Made by a program: the position numbers and the translations under genes. A DNA stretch of 64,000 nucleotides, taken from Paenibacillus lactis (GTDB lineage: Bacteria; Bacillota; Bacilli; Paenibacillales; Paenibacillaceae). Shown in pieces: positions 20,871 through 30,127 of the stretch. A model generated the notes under the pieces. The model did not search any database. It saw nothing but the letters and a program-made list of their open reading frames with translations, and was not told the DNA's origin. Where the stretch lies: assembly GCF_017873605.1 (NCBI RefSeq), contig NZ_JAGGKI010000001.1:1-64000 (forward strand). The letters run 5' to 3'. How positions within the stretch are numbered: the stretch's first letter is position 1; every line of letters begins with the position of its first letter.

Positions 20871-21416
20871 CTAGAAGTTCATTTCTGCATCTGCCAAAAC
20901 CGGGTGCTGCTTATCCTTTTCCGAAAGAATGGGGTTAAAAGTTGGCCAGTCGATTGCAAGAGCAGGGTCATTCCATAAAATCCCTCTGTCATTCTCAGGA
21001 GAATAATATTCATCAACTTTATAAGTAACTTGCGTGTTCGGTACTAAAGTACAAAACCCATGGGCAAACCCCTTAGGCACAAGAAGCTGCCTCTTATTAT
21101 ATTCACTTAAAATGACCCCCACCCATTGTCCAAACGTAGCGGATTCCTTTCGGATATCAACTATAACATCATAAATAGCTCCAGAAATAACTCTCACCAG
21201 CTTTGTCTGAGCTTTGGGATTCAATTGATAATGAAGTCCACGAACGACCCCAGGCTCTGCCGACAAGGATTGATTGTCCTGTATAAAATTATGATTGATT
21301 CCATTGGCATGCATAACCTGTTCGTTGTAACTTTCCATAAAAAAGCCACGGTGATCTCCATGGACCACCGGCTCAATAATTTTTGCACCTTCCAGTTGCA
21401 AAGGGATCACCTTCAT
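20871..21416 (-). CDS. rfbC: dTDP-4-dehydrorhamnose 3,5-epimerase
   Basis: A 181-residue cupin-fold epimerase of standard length. GDHRGFFMESYNEQ, FIQDNQSLS and VVRGLHYQLNP carry the active-site His region, and VPKGFAHGFCTL and YSPENDRGILWNDP are the usual later motifs. It epimerises C3 and C5 of dTDP-4-keto-6-deoxyglucose. The ATG has AAGGAGG upstream. Confidence 0.96.
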   Translation of the reverse strand: MKVIPLQLEGAKIIEPVVHGDHRGFFMESYNEQVMHANGINHNFIQDNQSLSAEPGVVRGLHYQLNPKAQTKLVRVISGAIYDVIVDIRKESATFGQWVGVILSEYNKRQLLVPKGFAHGFCTLVPNTQVTYKVDEYYSPENDRGILWNDPALAIDWPTFNPILSEKDKQHPVLADAEMNF

Positions 21417-21437
21417 AACTACGAGGCCTCCTTGTCA

Positions 21438-22181
21438 TTACAGCTTAAGTTTTCCAAATTCTTCTCCGAATACGATATCCTTAGCCAATTCGTTAGCTCT
21501 TGCTAGAGAAGCATGTGTACCTGCATCTGTCCACCAGCCTTTAAGAATATCAAATGTAAGAGTCCCCTTCTTAATATATGCATTATTTACATCTGTGATT
21601 TCCAATTCTCCTCGACTGGATGGCTTAAGTGTTTTAACAATGTCAAACACTTTATGATCAAACATATAAATGCCTGTAACTGCAAGATCACTCTTCGGCT
21701 CTTTCGGTTTTTCTTCAATAGAAACAATGCGGTCTCCTTGAAGCTCTGCTACGCCGAAACGATGAGGGTCATAAACCTTTTGCAATAACAGCTTTGCCCC
21801 TGTAACCTGCTTACGAAAGTTGTCGACAAACGGAGAAATGTCGTCCTTAAATACGTTATCACCGAGAATAACCACCATCTGATCATCGCCTACAAATTGC
21901 TCAGCCAAATCAAGTGCCTGCGCGATTCCACCGGCTTCATCCTGAACCTTATATGTAAAGGTTACTCCCATTTCATTACCGCTTCCCAAAAGGTTAACAA
22001 CATCGCCCATGTGATCTTTACCCGTAACAATTAATATATCAGTAATATCTGCCTGCTTAAGTTTAAACACTGAGTGAAATATCATTGGATATTTTCCTAC
22101 AGGTAAGAGATGTTTATTAGTTACTTTAGTTAGGGGATATAAACGTGATCCTGTACCACCAGCTAGTATGATGCCTTTCAT
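21438..22181 (-). CDS. rfbA: Glucose-1-phosphate thymidylyltransferase
   Basis: A 247-residue nucleotidyltransferase that makes dTDP-glucose, the first step to dTDP-L-rhamnose. MKGIILAGGTGSRLYPLT is the dTTP-binding signature, with KHLLPVGKYPM next and the catalytic GDNVF later. I chose the ATG at 22181 because it starts at this conserved motif and has GGGAGG eight bases upstream. The open frame extends 37 codons further 5' but overlaps the preceding gene's end and has no family similarity. It is the short form (about 245 residues), common in Firmicute surface-glycan loci. Confidence 0.94.
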   Translation of the reverse strand: MKGIILAGGTGSRLYPLTKVTNKHLLPVGKYPMIFHSVFKLKQADITDILIVTGKDHMGDVVNLLGSGNEMGVTFTYKVQDEAGGIAQALDLAEQFVGDDQMVVILGDNVFKDDISPFVDNFRKQVTGAKLLLQKVYDPHRFGVAELQGDRIVSIEEKPKEPKSDLAVTGIYMFDHKVFDIVKTLKPSSRGELEITDVNNAYIKKGTLTFDILKGWWTDAGTHASLARANELAKDIVFGEEFGKLKL

Positions 22182-22219
22182 CAAAAATCCTCCCGATTTC
22201 CTGTTAGTCATATCATTCA

Positions 22220-23140
22220 TTAAACACAAATATTCTGATAGTAGTTGATTGTTTCTTTCAAGCCTTGGTATAAAGTGAACTGACTGGTCCAACCAAGGAT
22301 GGATCTCGCCTGACGATTGCTTAATGAGCTGTACTTTATATCGCCTACACGCTCATCCATATATTTAGGAGACGCATCAATTTCCAGTATCTTACACATC
22401 ATTTCAAACAATTCTTTCACCGAAATTTCTGTTTGTGTACTGATATTTACAATGCAATTTTCCCCTTTAGTAAGAGCAGCGATATTGGCGTTCACGATAT
22501 CTTTCACATAAATGAAATCGCGAGTTTGGGTACCATCACCATGAATCTGAATCTCCTTTTGGGTAAGAAGATTATCCAGAAAAATCGAGATCACGCCACC
22601 TTCACCTCTAGGATCCTGCCGTTCACCGTAAGCGTTGCTGTAACGTAGAATCGTATATTTAAGTCCATGAAGATTGGAATACAACTGAATATAAAATTCA
22701 GGAGTTAACTTGGACAGTCCATAGGGCGACAGAGGAGAAAGCTTGGCGCTCTCTTCCACAGGAAGTTCTTCCGGATAGCCATACACTGCCGCAGAAGAAG
22801 CGTAGATAATTTTTCGCACGCCGGTTTTATAGCAACAATCCAAAATGTTGATCGTTCCGTTAATATTAATTGATGCGTCCAGTGAAGGATCGGAAACAGA
22901 ATGCGCCACACTAATCTGGGCCGCATGATGTATTACAATCTGCGGATTAAAGTCCTCAAAAACTTCCAAAACGTGTTCACTGCGAATATCGAGATTATAA
23001 AATATAGCAGCAGGATTAATGTTTTCTTGCTTTCCAGTGGACAAGTTATCTACGATGCATACTTCATGTTGTTCAGCAATCAACCTGTCAACAATATGAG
23101 AAGCGATAAACCCAGCTCCTCCGGTCACTAATATTCTCAT
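22220..23140 (-). CDS. GalE-like NAD-dependent sugar-nucleotide epimerase
   Basis: A 306-residue extended SDR enzyme with VTGGAGFIASHIVDRL, CIVDNLSTGKQENI, HHAAQISVAHSVSDP, YASSAAVYG and YGLSKLTPEFY (Tyr-x-x-x-Lys). The HAAQISVxxS run is typical of UDP-glucose/UDP-GlcNAc 4-epimerase relatives in polysaccharide clusters, so it probably supplies UDP-Gal, UDP-GalNAc or a similar donor. The exact substrate is not decidable. Its ATG overlaps the stop of the large glycosyltransferase gene by 4 bp. Confidence 0.9.
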   Translation of the reverse strand: MRILVTGGAGFIASHIVDRLIAEQHEVCIVDNLSTGKQENINPAAIFYNLDIRSEHVLEVFEDFNPQIVIHHAAQISVAHSVSDPSLDASININGTINILDCCYKTGVRKIIYASSAAVYGYPEELPVEESAKLSPLSPYGLSKLTPEFYIQLYSNLHGLKYTILRYSNAYGERQDPRGEGGVISIFLDNLLTQKEIQIHGDGTQTRDFIYVKDIVNANIAALTKGENCIVNISTQTEISVKELFEMMCKILEIDASPKYMDERVGDIKYSSLSNRQARSILGWTSQFTLYQGLKETINYYQNICV

Positions 23141-26100
23141 ACCTCTACCTTTCCAATAATACTATGATTTTTGTAGTACAGTTCTTCCAAAATATCGATG
23201 CTCGGCTCCCATCTCCATTCTTCTGCTGTCTTTTTGCCATTCGCAGTCAGACGCTGTCTAAGTTCAGTATCTTCGATAAGCTTTTTAACCGCTTGCTTTG
23301 CTCCTTCAACATCCCCGATCTTCACAACCAGTGCGTTGTGGTTATCAACAATATACTCATCATGGCCTGTCACATCTGCAACTACGCAAGTTCCTCCACA
23401 AGCCATCATTTCAAGCGGTGGGCCAAAAAATCCTTCTACCCGACTCAGTTTAACGAGGATATCACAACTGGAATAGATTTGATTCATCTGACTCATTGGC
23501 ACCTTTTCAAAGAATACGTCGCATTTCCATTCTTTTTTCGGTTTGCCCGCTGAGCTTACACACCATACTTCACAATCCAGATCACTAATAGCATTAAAGG
23601 CATCCTCCATACCTTTAAACGGTATATCGATTGGTCCTTCTAGCAGTACTCTTACTTTATCGCCTTTTTTTGTAATTGGATCCGTCTGGAAAATAATATT
23701 CTCATCTAATCCGTTAGGTACATAGGTAGCATCGTGACCAAACTTTTCTTTCAGCCATTTTTGAATCCATTTGGCTTCGGTCATATATTCATAATCAAAT
23801 TTATACGAATCCCATGCTTTTTGACTTTCAAAAGATCCTGCAGGATAAAAGCGGCTCTCATCGGATTGAACAAAATATACTTTTCTCTTTGCAGGAATAT
23901 CAGCGATGGTATAAGCAGTGCTCCAACCTGTTGCAACAAGAATATCCAAATTGTCCGGTGCTTCATCGACCCCGATAATCTCAACTTTTTGATTCGGGAA
24001 CCAGTTGATTTCCCGCTGAATATCCTCAGTAATAAGCAACACATCATATCCACGATTTAACAAACGGTTGGCGTGCTGACATACTACTGCGATTCCGCCC
24101 GATATGCCGCATCCGGGAATAAGATAGGCAATCTTAGGCTTCATCTCTACAATGTTTTTGTGCTCTTCCAGCATCAGATTAAACCAGCGATTATCGTCAT
24201 CTTTGAACGAAAGTTCTAGGTTGTTGCCATGTAATCTAAGATTGGTTAATATCAAAGGAATTGATTTGAACTTATATCCTTTATACGCCATTCTGAGCCA
24301 TAATTCGTGATCCTCGCGATAACGCATACTTGTTTTTAGTCCACCTACTGCTCTGACAGCATCCAGCCGCAACATTACAGTACTTTGGCAAGGGACACAC
24401 ATTTTGAGCAATTCATCGTATCCGCAATCCGGGCTAAATACCTCCTGTCCATCCTTAATATCAATCATGCGTGATCCGTCCACAATAGCTCGCCAGCCGC
24501 CATAAACGACGTCCGCTTTAAATTCATTAATATAATTCAAAGAAATTTCCAGGCGATTCGGTTCTGCAATATCATCGCTATCCTGAAAAGCCAGAAACTC
24601 CCCGCGCGCCTCACGAATGGCTTTGTTCCGTCCGCGTACCGCGTTGCCGCTGTTGTTATAATATTTAAAAATACGAACTTTCTCGTGATCTGTATACTCA
24701 TCTACAATTTTCAATGTTTCAGCCGGAGAACCATCACAAACGATGATCAGTTCAAAGTTTTGATACGTTTGATTCAAAATCGAATCTATACTTTGTCGTA
24801 ACACATCTGTTCGGTCATATACAGGAATGACCACACTGATGCGAGGAATATCTCCAACTTCTTGTTCCACATCATTTTTAACGGGGATAGGAGCGGGAAG
24901 CGGCTGATTCCGATTGATCAATTTTTTAATCGCCCACTTTGGATCAGCTATGCCTTTTTTGACCCAACCTCTATATTTTTTGACTTTGGTAATGAATTTC
25001 CAGGAACGAGAACTATAAATACTTTCCAGTTCCATATCTTTTTCCCTTGTGAGATCAAGCAAGTATTTAGTATTGTTCTCTTTTTGTTCCAGCTGTTTAA
25101 GAAATCCTTCTCTTTCAAATTCCAGATTTTGAATTTGAGTATCTTTGCTGGTTGCCATCTGTGTTAGTGTAATAATCTCGCGATTCAAAGCCGCTTCAGT
25201 CGTTTCCAGTTCAGACTTTAATCGGGCCTGCTCCTTCGCTGCCTCGTCTCGTTCTTGCAGCAAAGTTGCTTCGGTCGTTTCCAATTCAGACTTTAATTGG
25301 GCCTGCTGCCTCACTGCCTCTTCTCGTTCTTGCATAAGTTTTGCTTGCTCAGCTTGCATCTTCGTCAGGCTTTCAGTCAATCTGACTTCATTGGCCTCAT
25401 TGACTTTTTTAACTTCCAGCAAATACTTTAAGTTTTTCTCTTTTTGTACAATCTCTTTTCCAGCAAAAGTATATCCTTCTATAAGATACTCCATAATCTG
25501 CGGATCAATAGTAACAATACTACCTCTTTCTTGCTCTCCAAGTTTATAAAGCTCAAAATACTGTGCCGCACTTGTTCTAATGTCGTGGAATTGTACAGCA
25601 AGTTCCAAATTGGCTTCAATAGTCTCACGTGTGTAGTATTTTTGAATTAATTCAATAATTTGATCAGCAGTGTACTTTTCATTGTTTACTCTTCCAGAAA
25701 AATTCTTCTGACGAAAATCATAGTAAGTATCAGGTGTTACAATACCGTCGCCGCCATTATAATCAAACACAAGAGGAAGTCTGCCACAACTCATGGCTTC
25801 CAGTATGCCTCGTCCCAATGAAACAACCACATCGGAATTTAAAATTTCATTTTCCACATTCCACACATTGTTGTGTGATTGTCCAACAATTTTAAACTCC
25901 ATGCTCGCTTTATTGGCTGCTTCTTCCAAAACCTCTTTAACATCAGGAGTATAACGGTTAGACAACAATAAGATGGTTTCGGGTTTTTCGTTAACCAGGG
26001 TTCTAGGATAGAACCGGGTTTGATCGATTCCATTACGGATAATAGATATTTTATCTTCTTGAATGTCCCAGTTTTGAATCAGGTGTTGTTGTACCTCTTC

Positions 26101-26448
26101 ACTAACCGCTACGTACTTAACAATTGATGGAATAAAAACTGGCTTCTCTTGCCACGGAATAATGCCATGCGAAGTAAATACCATAGGTACAGAGGGATAT
26201 TTATAATAAACGGAGATGGCTTCTGCACGATGCTGGGCATGGATAATGTCAACATCATCAGGTAAAGAAGCGATTTCGTCTGTGACAAATACACCGAGCT
26301 CGGTATATTTGTCTGCTAACTGACCAATTCGAGTCGAATAAAGAAAGATTTCATGGTTTTGCCGCAAAAATTCCTTGATGAGGCTGTAAGTGAAGGTTTC
26401 CGTCCCTCCACTGTATTGCAAATCATGAAGAGTAAATAAAATTCTCAT
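23137..26448 (-). CDS. Three-domain glycosyltransferase: GT4, coiled coil, GT2, GT4-like
   Basis: About 1103 residues from the ATG at 26448 (AGGAG upstream; a TTG 39 bp further 5' is also open). The N-terminal GT-B domain (1-315) starts MRILFTLHDLQYSGGTETF and has EAMSCGRLPLVFDYNGGDG. Residues about 330-480 form a charged coiled coil with a 25-residue internal repeat. A GT2 domain (about 535-760) has ISVVIPVYDRTDVL, IIVCDGSP and the metal site FQDSDD. The last 330 residues are a second GT-B-like domain (YLIPGCGISGGIAVV, EMMACGGTCVV). Such fusions assemble glycan repeat units, the coil perhaps setting spacing or oligomerisation (inference). It lies between the 573-residue glycosyltransferase and the epimerase, with which it overlaps. 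Confidence 0.88.
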   Translation of the reverse strand: MRILFTLHDLQYSGGTETFTYSLIKEFLRQNHEIFLYSTRIGQLADKYTELGVFVTDEIASLPDDVDIIHAQHRAEAISVYYKYPSVPMVFTSHGIIPWQEKPVFIPSIVKYVAVSEEVQQHLIQNWDIQEDKISIIRNGIDQTRFYPRTLVNEKPETILLLSNRYTPDVKEVLEEAANKASMEFKIVGQSHNNVWNVENEILNSDVVVSLGRGILEAMSCGRLPLVFDYNGGDGIVTPDTYYDFRQKNFSGRVNNEKYTADQIIELIQKYYTRETIEANLELAVQFHDIRTSAAQYFELYKLGEQERGSIVTIDPQIMEYLIEGYTFAGKEIVQKEKNLKYLLEVKKVNEANEVRLTESLTKMQAEQAKLMQEREEAVRQQAQLKSELETTEATLLQERDEAAKEQARLKSELETTEAALNREIITLTQMATSKDTQIQNLEFEREGFLKQLEQKENNTKYLLDLTREKDMELESIYSSRSWKFITKVKKYRGWVKKGIADPKWAIKKLINRNQPLPAPIPVKNDVEQEVGDIPRISVVIPVYDRTDVLRQSIDSILNQTYQNFELIIVCDGSPAETLKIVDEYTDHEKVRIFKYYNNSGNAVRGRNKAIREARGEFLAFQDSDDIAEPNRLEISLNYINEFKADVVYGGWRAIVDGSRMIDIKDGQEVFSPDCGYDELLKMCVPCQSTVMLRLDAVRAVGGLKTSMRYREDHELWLRMAYKGYKFKSIPLILTNLRLHGNNLELSFKDDDNRWFNLMLEEHKNIVEMKPKIAYLIPGCGISGGIAVVCQHANRLLNRGYDVLLITEDIQREINWFPNQKVEIIGVDEAPDNLDILVATGWSTAYTIADIPAKRKVYFVQSDESRFYPAGSFESQKAWDSYKFDYEYMTEAKWIQKWLKEKFGHDATYVPNGLDENIIFQTDPITKKGDKVRVLLEGPIDIPFKGMEDAFNAISDLDCEVWCVSSAGKPKKEWKCDVFFEKVPMSQMNQIYSSCDILVKLSRVEGFFGPPLEMMACGGTCVVADVTGHDEYIVDNHNALVVKIGDVEGAKQAVKKLIEDTELRQRLTANGKKTAEEWRWEPSIDILEELYYKNHSIIGKVEV
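25190..25340 (-). repeat. 75-bp tandem repeat inside the coiled-coil segment
   Basis: Two adjacent near-identical 75-bp units encode a 25-residue coiled-coil repeat of the form LKSELETTEAtLLQERdEA. The DNA copies differ at only a few positions, so the duplication looks recent compared with the flanking coil. It is in frame and does not interrupt the protein. Confidence 0.85.
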
Positions 26449-26483
26449 TTGACCAGGCGCTCCTATCAAAATAAAGATTATAT

Positions 26484-28205
26484 TCAAAGTTCTACATTTT
26501 TATATAAAAAATCAAGGGGATAATAATGATCCCTATCTAGCAGATAACCTTTATATTTTTTTAGCATAACATCCCGTTCATTTTCAGGCCACGAATAGGA
26601 ATGGGGTTGTCGAGTATATAAAAGCTCATGATTCACCAGCTTTACGTGGCCTGAGTGAATATTGACACGCAGGCAATAATCCACAATGGTCAAATCTGTA
26701 GCATAGGTTTCATCAAAATCCCCATAATATTTGTAGGCATCTTTTTTCAACAGGAACAATTCGGGACTGATTGCCGTAACATTTTGCGCGATTTTGAGTC
26801 GACCAAAATATCCAAAAAAGCCGGGATTGATATTATCATACAGATTTATGATCCCTTTTTGGTTAACTGCAAGTCCATAACTGCTGATTTTATTTTTTTT
26901 GTTCAAAACTTTGGGAGCTATAATGGCAGACTTGGTAGTAGCAGCTTCTGCAATTAAAATCTTATACCAATCATCAGCCAGGGTTCGAATATCCGCATTC
27001 AAAACGATAAAATAATCAGCATTGCTCGTTTTAAATAAACTATTTAATGATTCAGCAACATTTTTATCACTGCAGTCATAGACCCTATAGTATGAGGACC
27101 GCTCTGCAATACTGTCTGAATCTTTATGAAAAGAAGCAAAATTCATCATCACTACATCAAGTTGCCGGTATTCAGAAGAGATATTCAGACTGGCATAGTA
27201 CTCTTTTATAGATTGTGTATTTCCCCAATTGCCCAAGCAAAACAAAGTCGCTGTCTGTATCTCATTGAAAACTGGAGTTATATTAAAAGCACCATGAAAT
27301 GCACCTTCATTCACTATCAATAATTCATTTCGGTTTGAAATATAATTCTGCAGGGCATTCTTCCCGGCCTGCAGAGCGTAAGACTTGGCTGAATAGCTGG
27401 CAGCTGTGGAACTTTCACTGATCCGCCAATGGTACAAAACTTTTGGAATATGATAGATACACTCTGCTCGTTCAGTCAATCTTAAAATAAAATCGTAATC
27501 CTGACTTCCATCGAATTGACTATTAAATAATCCCGTGCTTTGAAGCAATGAAGCTTTAAAAACCAAAAAATGACAAATATAATTATAGCTTAGCAGTGTA
27601 TCCGGAGACCAGTCCGGTTTTTTATGGACACTTATATGTTGCCCGGTATTACCGACAATTTTGTCTTCATCGGAATAAATGACGTCTGCACCGTATCTGT
27701 TAATAGCATCTACGCATTCAAATAATGCATCTGGCGTTAATAAGTCATCATGATCAAGCAACCCTATATATTCTCCCGTTGCCATTTCAAGTGCACGATT
27801 GGTATTTTCAGAGATTCCATAATTAGTTTCCGAGCACGCATAGACTATTTTATCACTTCTAGCTATAAAATGGCTTATTACTTTCTCGACATCTTCATCA
27901 GTACTCCCGCCATTAAACAGGCACAATTCAAAATTGGAATAAGTCTGATTGATTACAGAGTCAATCATTTTTCCTAAAAACAGGTTATTCGTATTATAAA
28001 CAGGGACGACAATACTGATTTTGGGTTGGTAGTCGAATATTTTGTTTTTCTGCTCTTCAAGCTGCTGTTCAGTCAAAGGCACAAAAGGGGGCTCTGAAAA
28101 AGATAAATGAAGCCATTTTTCATGAACCTTATCGATAAAGCTTTTTATGCCTTTATCTCGAATCAGGTGAACAGCACGCATGATTGCTCGGAACTTATTA
28201 ATCAT
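26484..28205 (-). CDS. Family 2 glycosyltransferase, large two-part form
   Basis: A 573-residue protein. The N-terminal GT-A domain (about 55-300) has ISIVVPVYNTNNLF, NFELCLFNGGSTDEDV and LLDHDDLLTP, and DQD-like FDGSQDYDFILRL marks the acceptor region. The C-terminal half looks like a second, degenerate GT2 module (YFIVLNADIRTLADDWYK, AIIAPKV). The basic N-terminus may touch the membrane. It probably extends the glycan chain, but donor and linkage are unknown. GGGGA lies seven bases before the ATG, and the gene follows the 215-residue envelope protein by 10 bp. Confidence 0.88.
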   Translation of the reverse strand: MINKFRAIMRAVHLIRDKGIKSFIDKVHEKWLHLSFSEPPFVPLTEQQLEEQKNKIFDYQPKISIVVPVYNTNNLFLGKMIDSVINQTYSNFELCLFNGGSTDEDVEKVISHFIARSDKIVYACSETNYGISENTNRALEMATGEYIGLLDHDDLLTPDALFECVDAINRYGADVIYSDEDKIVGNTGQHISVHKKPDWSPDTLLSYNYICHFLVFKASLLQSTGLFNSQFDGSQDYDFILRLTERAECIYHIPKVLYHWRISESSTAASYSAKSYALQAGKNALQNYISNRNELLIVNEGAFHGAFNITPVFNEIQTATLFCLGNWGNTQSIKEYYASLNISSEYRQLDVVMMNFASFHKDSDSIAERSSYYRVYDCSDKNVAESLNSLFKTSNADYFIVLNADIRTLADDWYKILIAEAATTKSAIIAPKVLNKKNKISSYGLAVNQKGIINLYDNINPGFFGYFGRLKIAQNVTAISPELFLLKKDAYKYYGDFDETYATDLTIVDYCLRVNIHSGHVKLVNHELLYTRQPHSYSWPENERDVMLKKYKGYLLDRDHYYPLDFLYKNVEL

Positions 28206-28215
28206 TAATTGTCCC

Positions 28216-28863
28216 CTACTTATTTTTTATGAATCGCAACAATTCAAACAGAATAATATTCAGAAAACTAAAGAAAAGACCGTTAATTATAATATCGATA
28301 ACAGTGAATTGGTTCTGGTAAATAAGTTTTCCTACCAGACTGCCTTCCTGGTGCTTACCCGCAAATGACAGATTTCCGTCCGCCAGACTGTTGTTGTCCT
28401 TCCAAAAGGTTACTGCTTGGGATGGATCGTTTGTATTGGAAGTTATTTTCAAAATATACATTTTACCCTTTGAATTCTCTACAGGAGCAAAGGACAATTC
28501 GCTATATGCATTATCTTTGGCCTGAGCGTTATTGAGTTTTGCCTGTCTTATTAATTGGTTGGTATCCGCTTCATAAAGTGATAACAACGTTTCACTGTTA
28601 TTTTTTCTATTGAATGTAGAAAAAAACAGATCGACTTTAGTAAGACCATCCTGCTTGGCGGAAAAGGACTGTTCAATTACTTTGCCATCTGTAACCTCAC
28701 CAAAGTTAGCATTCAGATTTGTTCCCAGGTCAATCGTCTTCAGCTTAAATACTTCTGGTGCAAACAGGTTACTATTTTGGATAGCATACACCGAAGATAC
28801 AAAAGCAAACGTGACGATTATTACAATAACATAGCGCAACATTCTTTTGATCATCATACACAC
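28216..28863 (-). CDS. Unrecognised membrane/envelope protein of the glycan cluster
   Basis: About 215 residues from a GTG at 28863; ATGs two and three codons downstream are equally possible, and the ribosome binding site is weak. An N-terminal hydrophobic segment (YVIVIIVTFAFVSSVYA) is followed by about 150 extracytoplasmic residues predicted to be beta-rich (VIEQSFSAKQDGLTKVDLFF, LLSLYEADTN, MYILKITSNT, LADGNLSFAGKHQEG). A second TM segment (VIDIIINGLFFSFLNIILFELL) and a short basic tail end the protein. The beta region recalls carbohydrate-binding jelly-roll domains, but I assign no family. Its place between the ABC exporter and the glycosyltransferases suggests a role in glycan export or attachment. 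Confidence 0.7.
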   Translation of the reverse strand: MCMMIKRMLRYVIVIIVTFAFVSSVYAIQNSNLFAPEVFKLKTIDLGTNLNANFGEVTDGKVIEQSFSAKQDGLTKVDLFFSTFNRKNNSETLLSLYEADTNQLIRQAKLNNAQAKDNAYSELSFAPVENSKGKMYILKITSNTNDPSQAVTFWKDNNSLADGNLSFAGKHQEGSLVGKLIYQNQFTVIDIIINGLFFSFLNIILFELLRFIKNK

Positions 28864-28897
28864 CCAAACTCTCTAAATTATTCTGACTGGCACCATA

Positions 28898-30112
28898 TCA
28901 CTCCAGTATCTCCCATTCATGCTTGCATCTAAAATATCCTTCCGCAACAGGCAATCCGCGCCGGTTCTTTTTAGGCAATACTCTAAATTCGGATATATAA
29001 TCATTACGATCATACGGATACATAACCATATCATCAGAGATATGAACGGAAATGAAATATCGTCCATCCAGAAAATCATTATTCTCCACTTTGATTTTGA
29101 ATACGGAATAAGGCCGCTCTAATTTCATATCGTCACGAACAGTATTAAACAAAGTGACAATATCGCCCTTCTCATTATAAATGATCATCCCCACACCGTA
29201 TTTCAAGCCGGATTCTCTGAATCCGAGTTCAATCGTGAATACAATATCTTCTCCGGTAACCACTACGTTTTTATTCATTTGAAAGTCTTTTACAAAAATC
29301 TTATTTTTAGCTTTACCGGCAGGAACATCGGCTGGTTCTTCTGCAACAGCGGTCTTTACAATTTCTTTTGTCTCTTTTTGTTCGATAAAATATTTGTATT
29401 TTTCGCAAATTTCGTCTGCCGGTCCCTCTTCTCTCAGTATGCCTTTTTCAATCCAGACTGCACGATTGCAAAAATTACGGATCGCGCTTAGACTGTGACT
29501 TACAAACAGGATGGTAGCTCCGCTTTGTACCATTTCCTTCATTTTTTCATAACATTTCTCCTGAAAAAACATATCACCGACAGCCAGCGCCTCGTCCACA
29601 ATCAATATATCTGGCTCAACATTGATGGCTACTGCAAAAGCCAATCTGGCAAACATACCGCTTGAATAAGTTTTTACGGGCTGGTAAACAAAATCCCCAA
29701 TATCAGCAAAGTCGAGAATTTGCTGCAGCTTCTTATCAATCTCGTCCTTCCCCAGATTCATCATGCTTCCGTTCAAATAAATATTTTCAATGCCTGTGAG
29801 CTCCTGGTTAAACCCTGCACCCAGTTCCAAAAGCGCGGAAATTTTACCATGAACGCTCACTGTACCATTCGTTGGATTCAATAGACCGGTAATAATTTTC
29901 AGAATCGTTGATTTACCGGAGCCATTTGTCCCAAGTATGCCTACAATTTCCTTTTTTCTGACCTGAAATGAGACATTGTCAAGAGCTGCATAATCGTTAT
30001 GATATTTCTTTTTCATCGGATGTAATGCTTCTTTAAGCCGGTCAGATGGCTTGGTATATAACTTGTATACTTTGCTGATATTTTTTACATCAATGACAAC
30101 TTCTGCACTCAT
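28898..30112 (-). CDS. wzt: ABC transporter ATPase for glycan export (Wzt/TagH type) with C-terminal domain
   Basis: A 404-residue protein. The ATPase domain (1-245) has Walker A GTNGSGKST, a polysaccharide-exporter signature ALLELGAGFNQELTGIENIYLNG, ABC signature YSSGMFARLAFA and Walker B DILIVDEALAVGD. After about residue 265 comes a beta-sandwich domain (IVFTIELGFRESGLKYGVGMIIYN onward) like the Wzt C-terminal domain, which in known systems recognises the non-reducing end of the glycan. It energises flipping of undecaprenyl-linked polymer with the Wzm protein encoded 15 bp upstream. GGAG lies before the ATG. Confidence 0.94.
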   Translation of the reverse strand: MSAEVVIDVKNISKVYKLYTKPSDRLKEALHPMKKKYHNDYAALDNVSFQVRKKEIVGILGTNGSGKSTILKIITGLLNPTNGTVSVHGKISALLELGAGFNQELTGIENIYLNGSMMNLGKDEIDKKLQQILDFADIGDFVYQPVKTYSSGMFARLAFAVAINVEPDILIVDEALAVGDMFFQEKCYEKMKEMVQSGATILFVSHSLSAIRNFCNRAVWIEKGILREEGPADEICEKYKYFIEQKETKEIVKTAVAEEPADVPAGKAKNKIFVKDFQMNKNVVVTGEDIVFTIELGFRESGLKYGVGMIIYNEKGDIVTLFNTVRDDMKLERPYSVFKIKVENNDFLDGRYFISVHISDDMVMYPYDRNDYISEFRVLPKKNRRGLPVAEGYFRCKHEWEILE

Positions 30113-30127
30113 CTTAACACTCCATCC

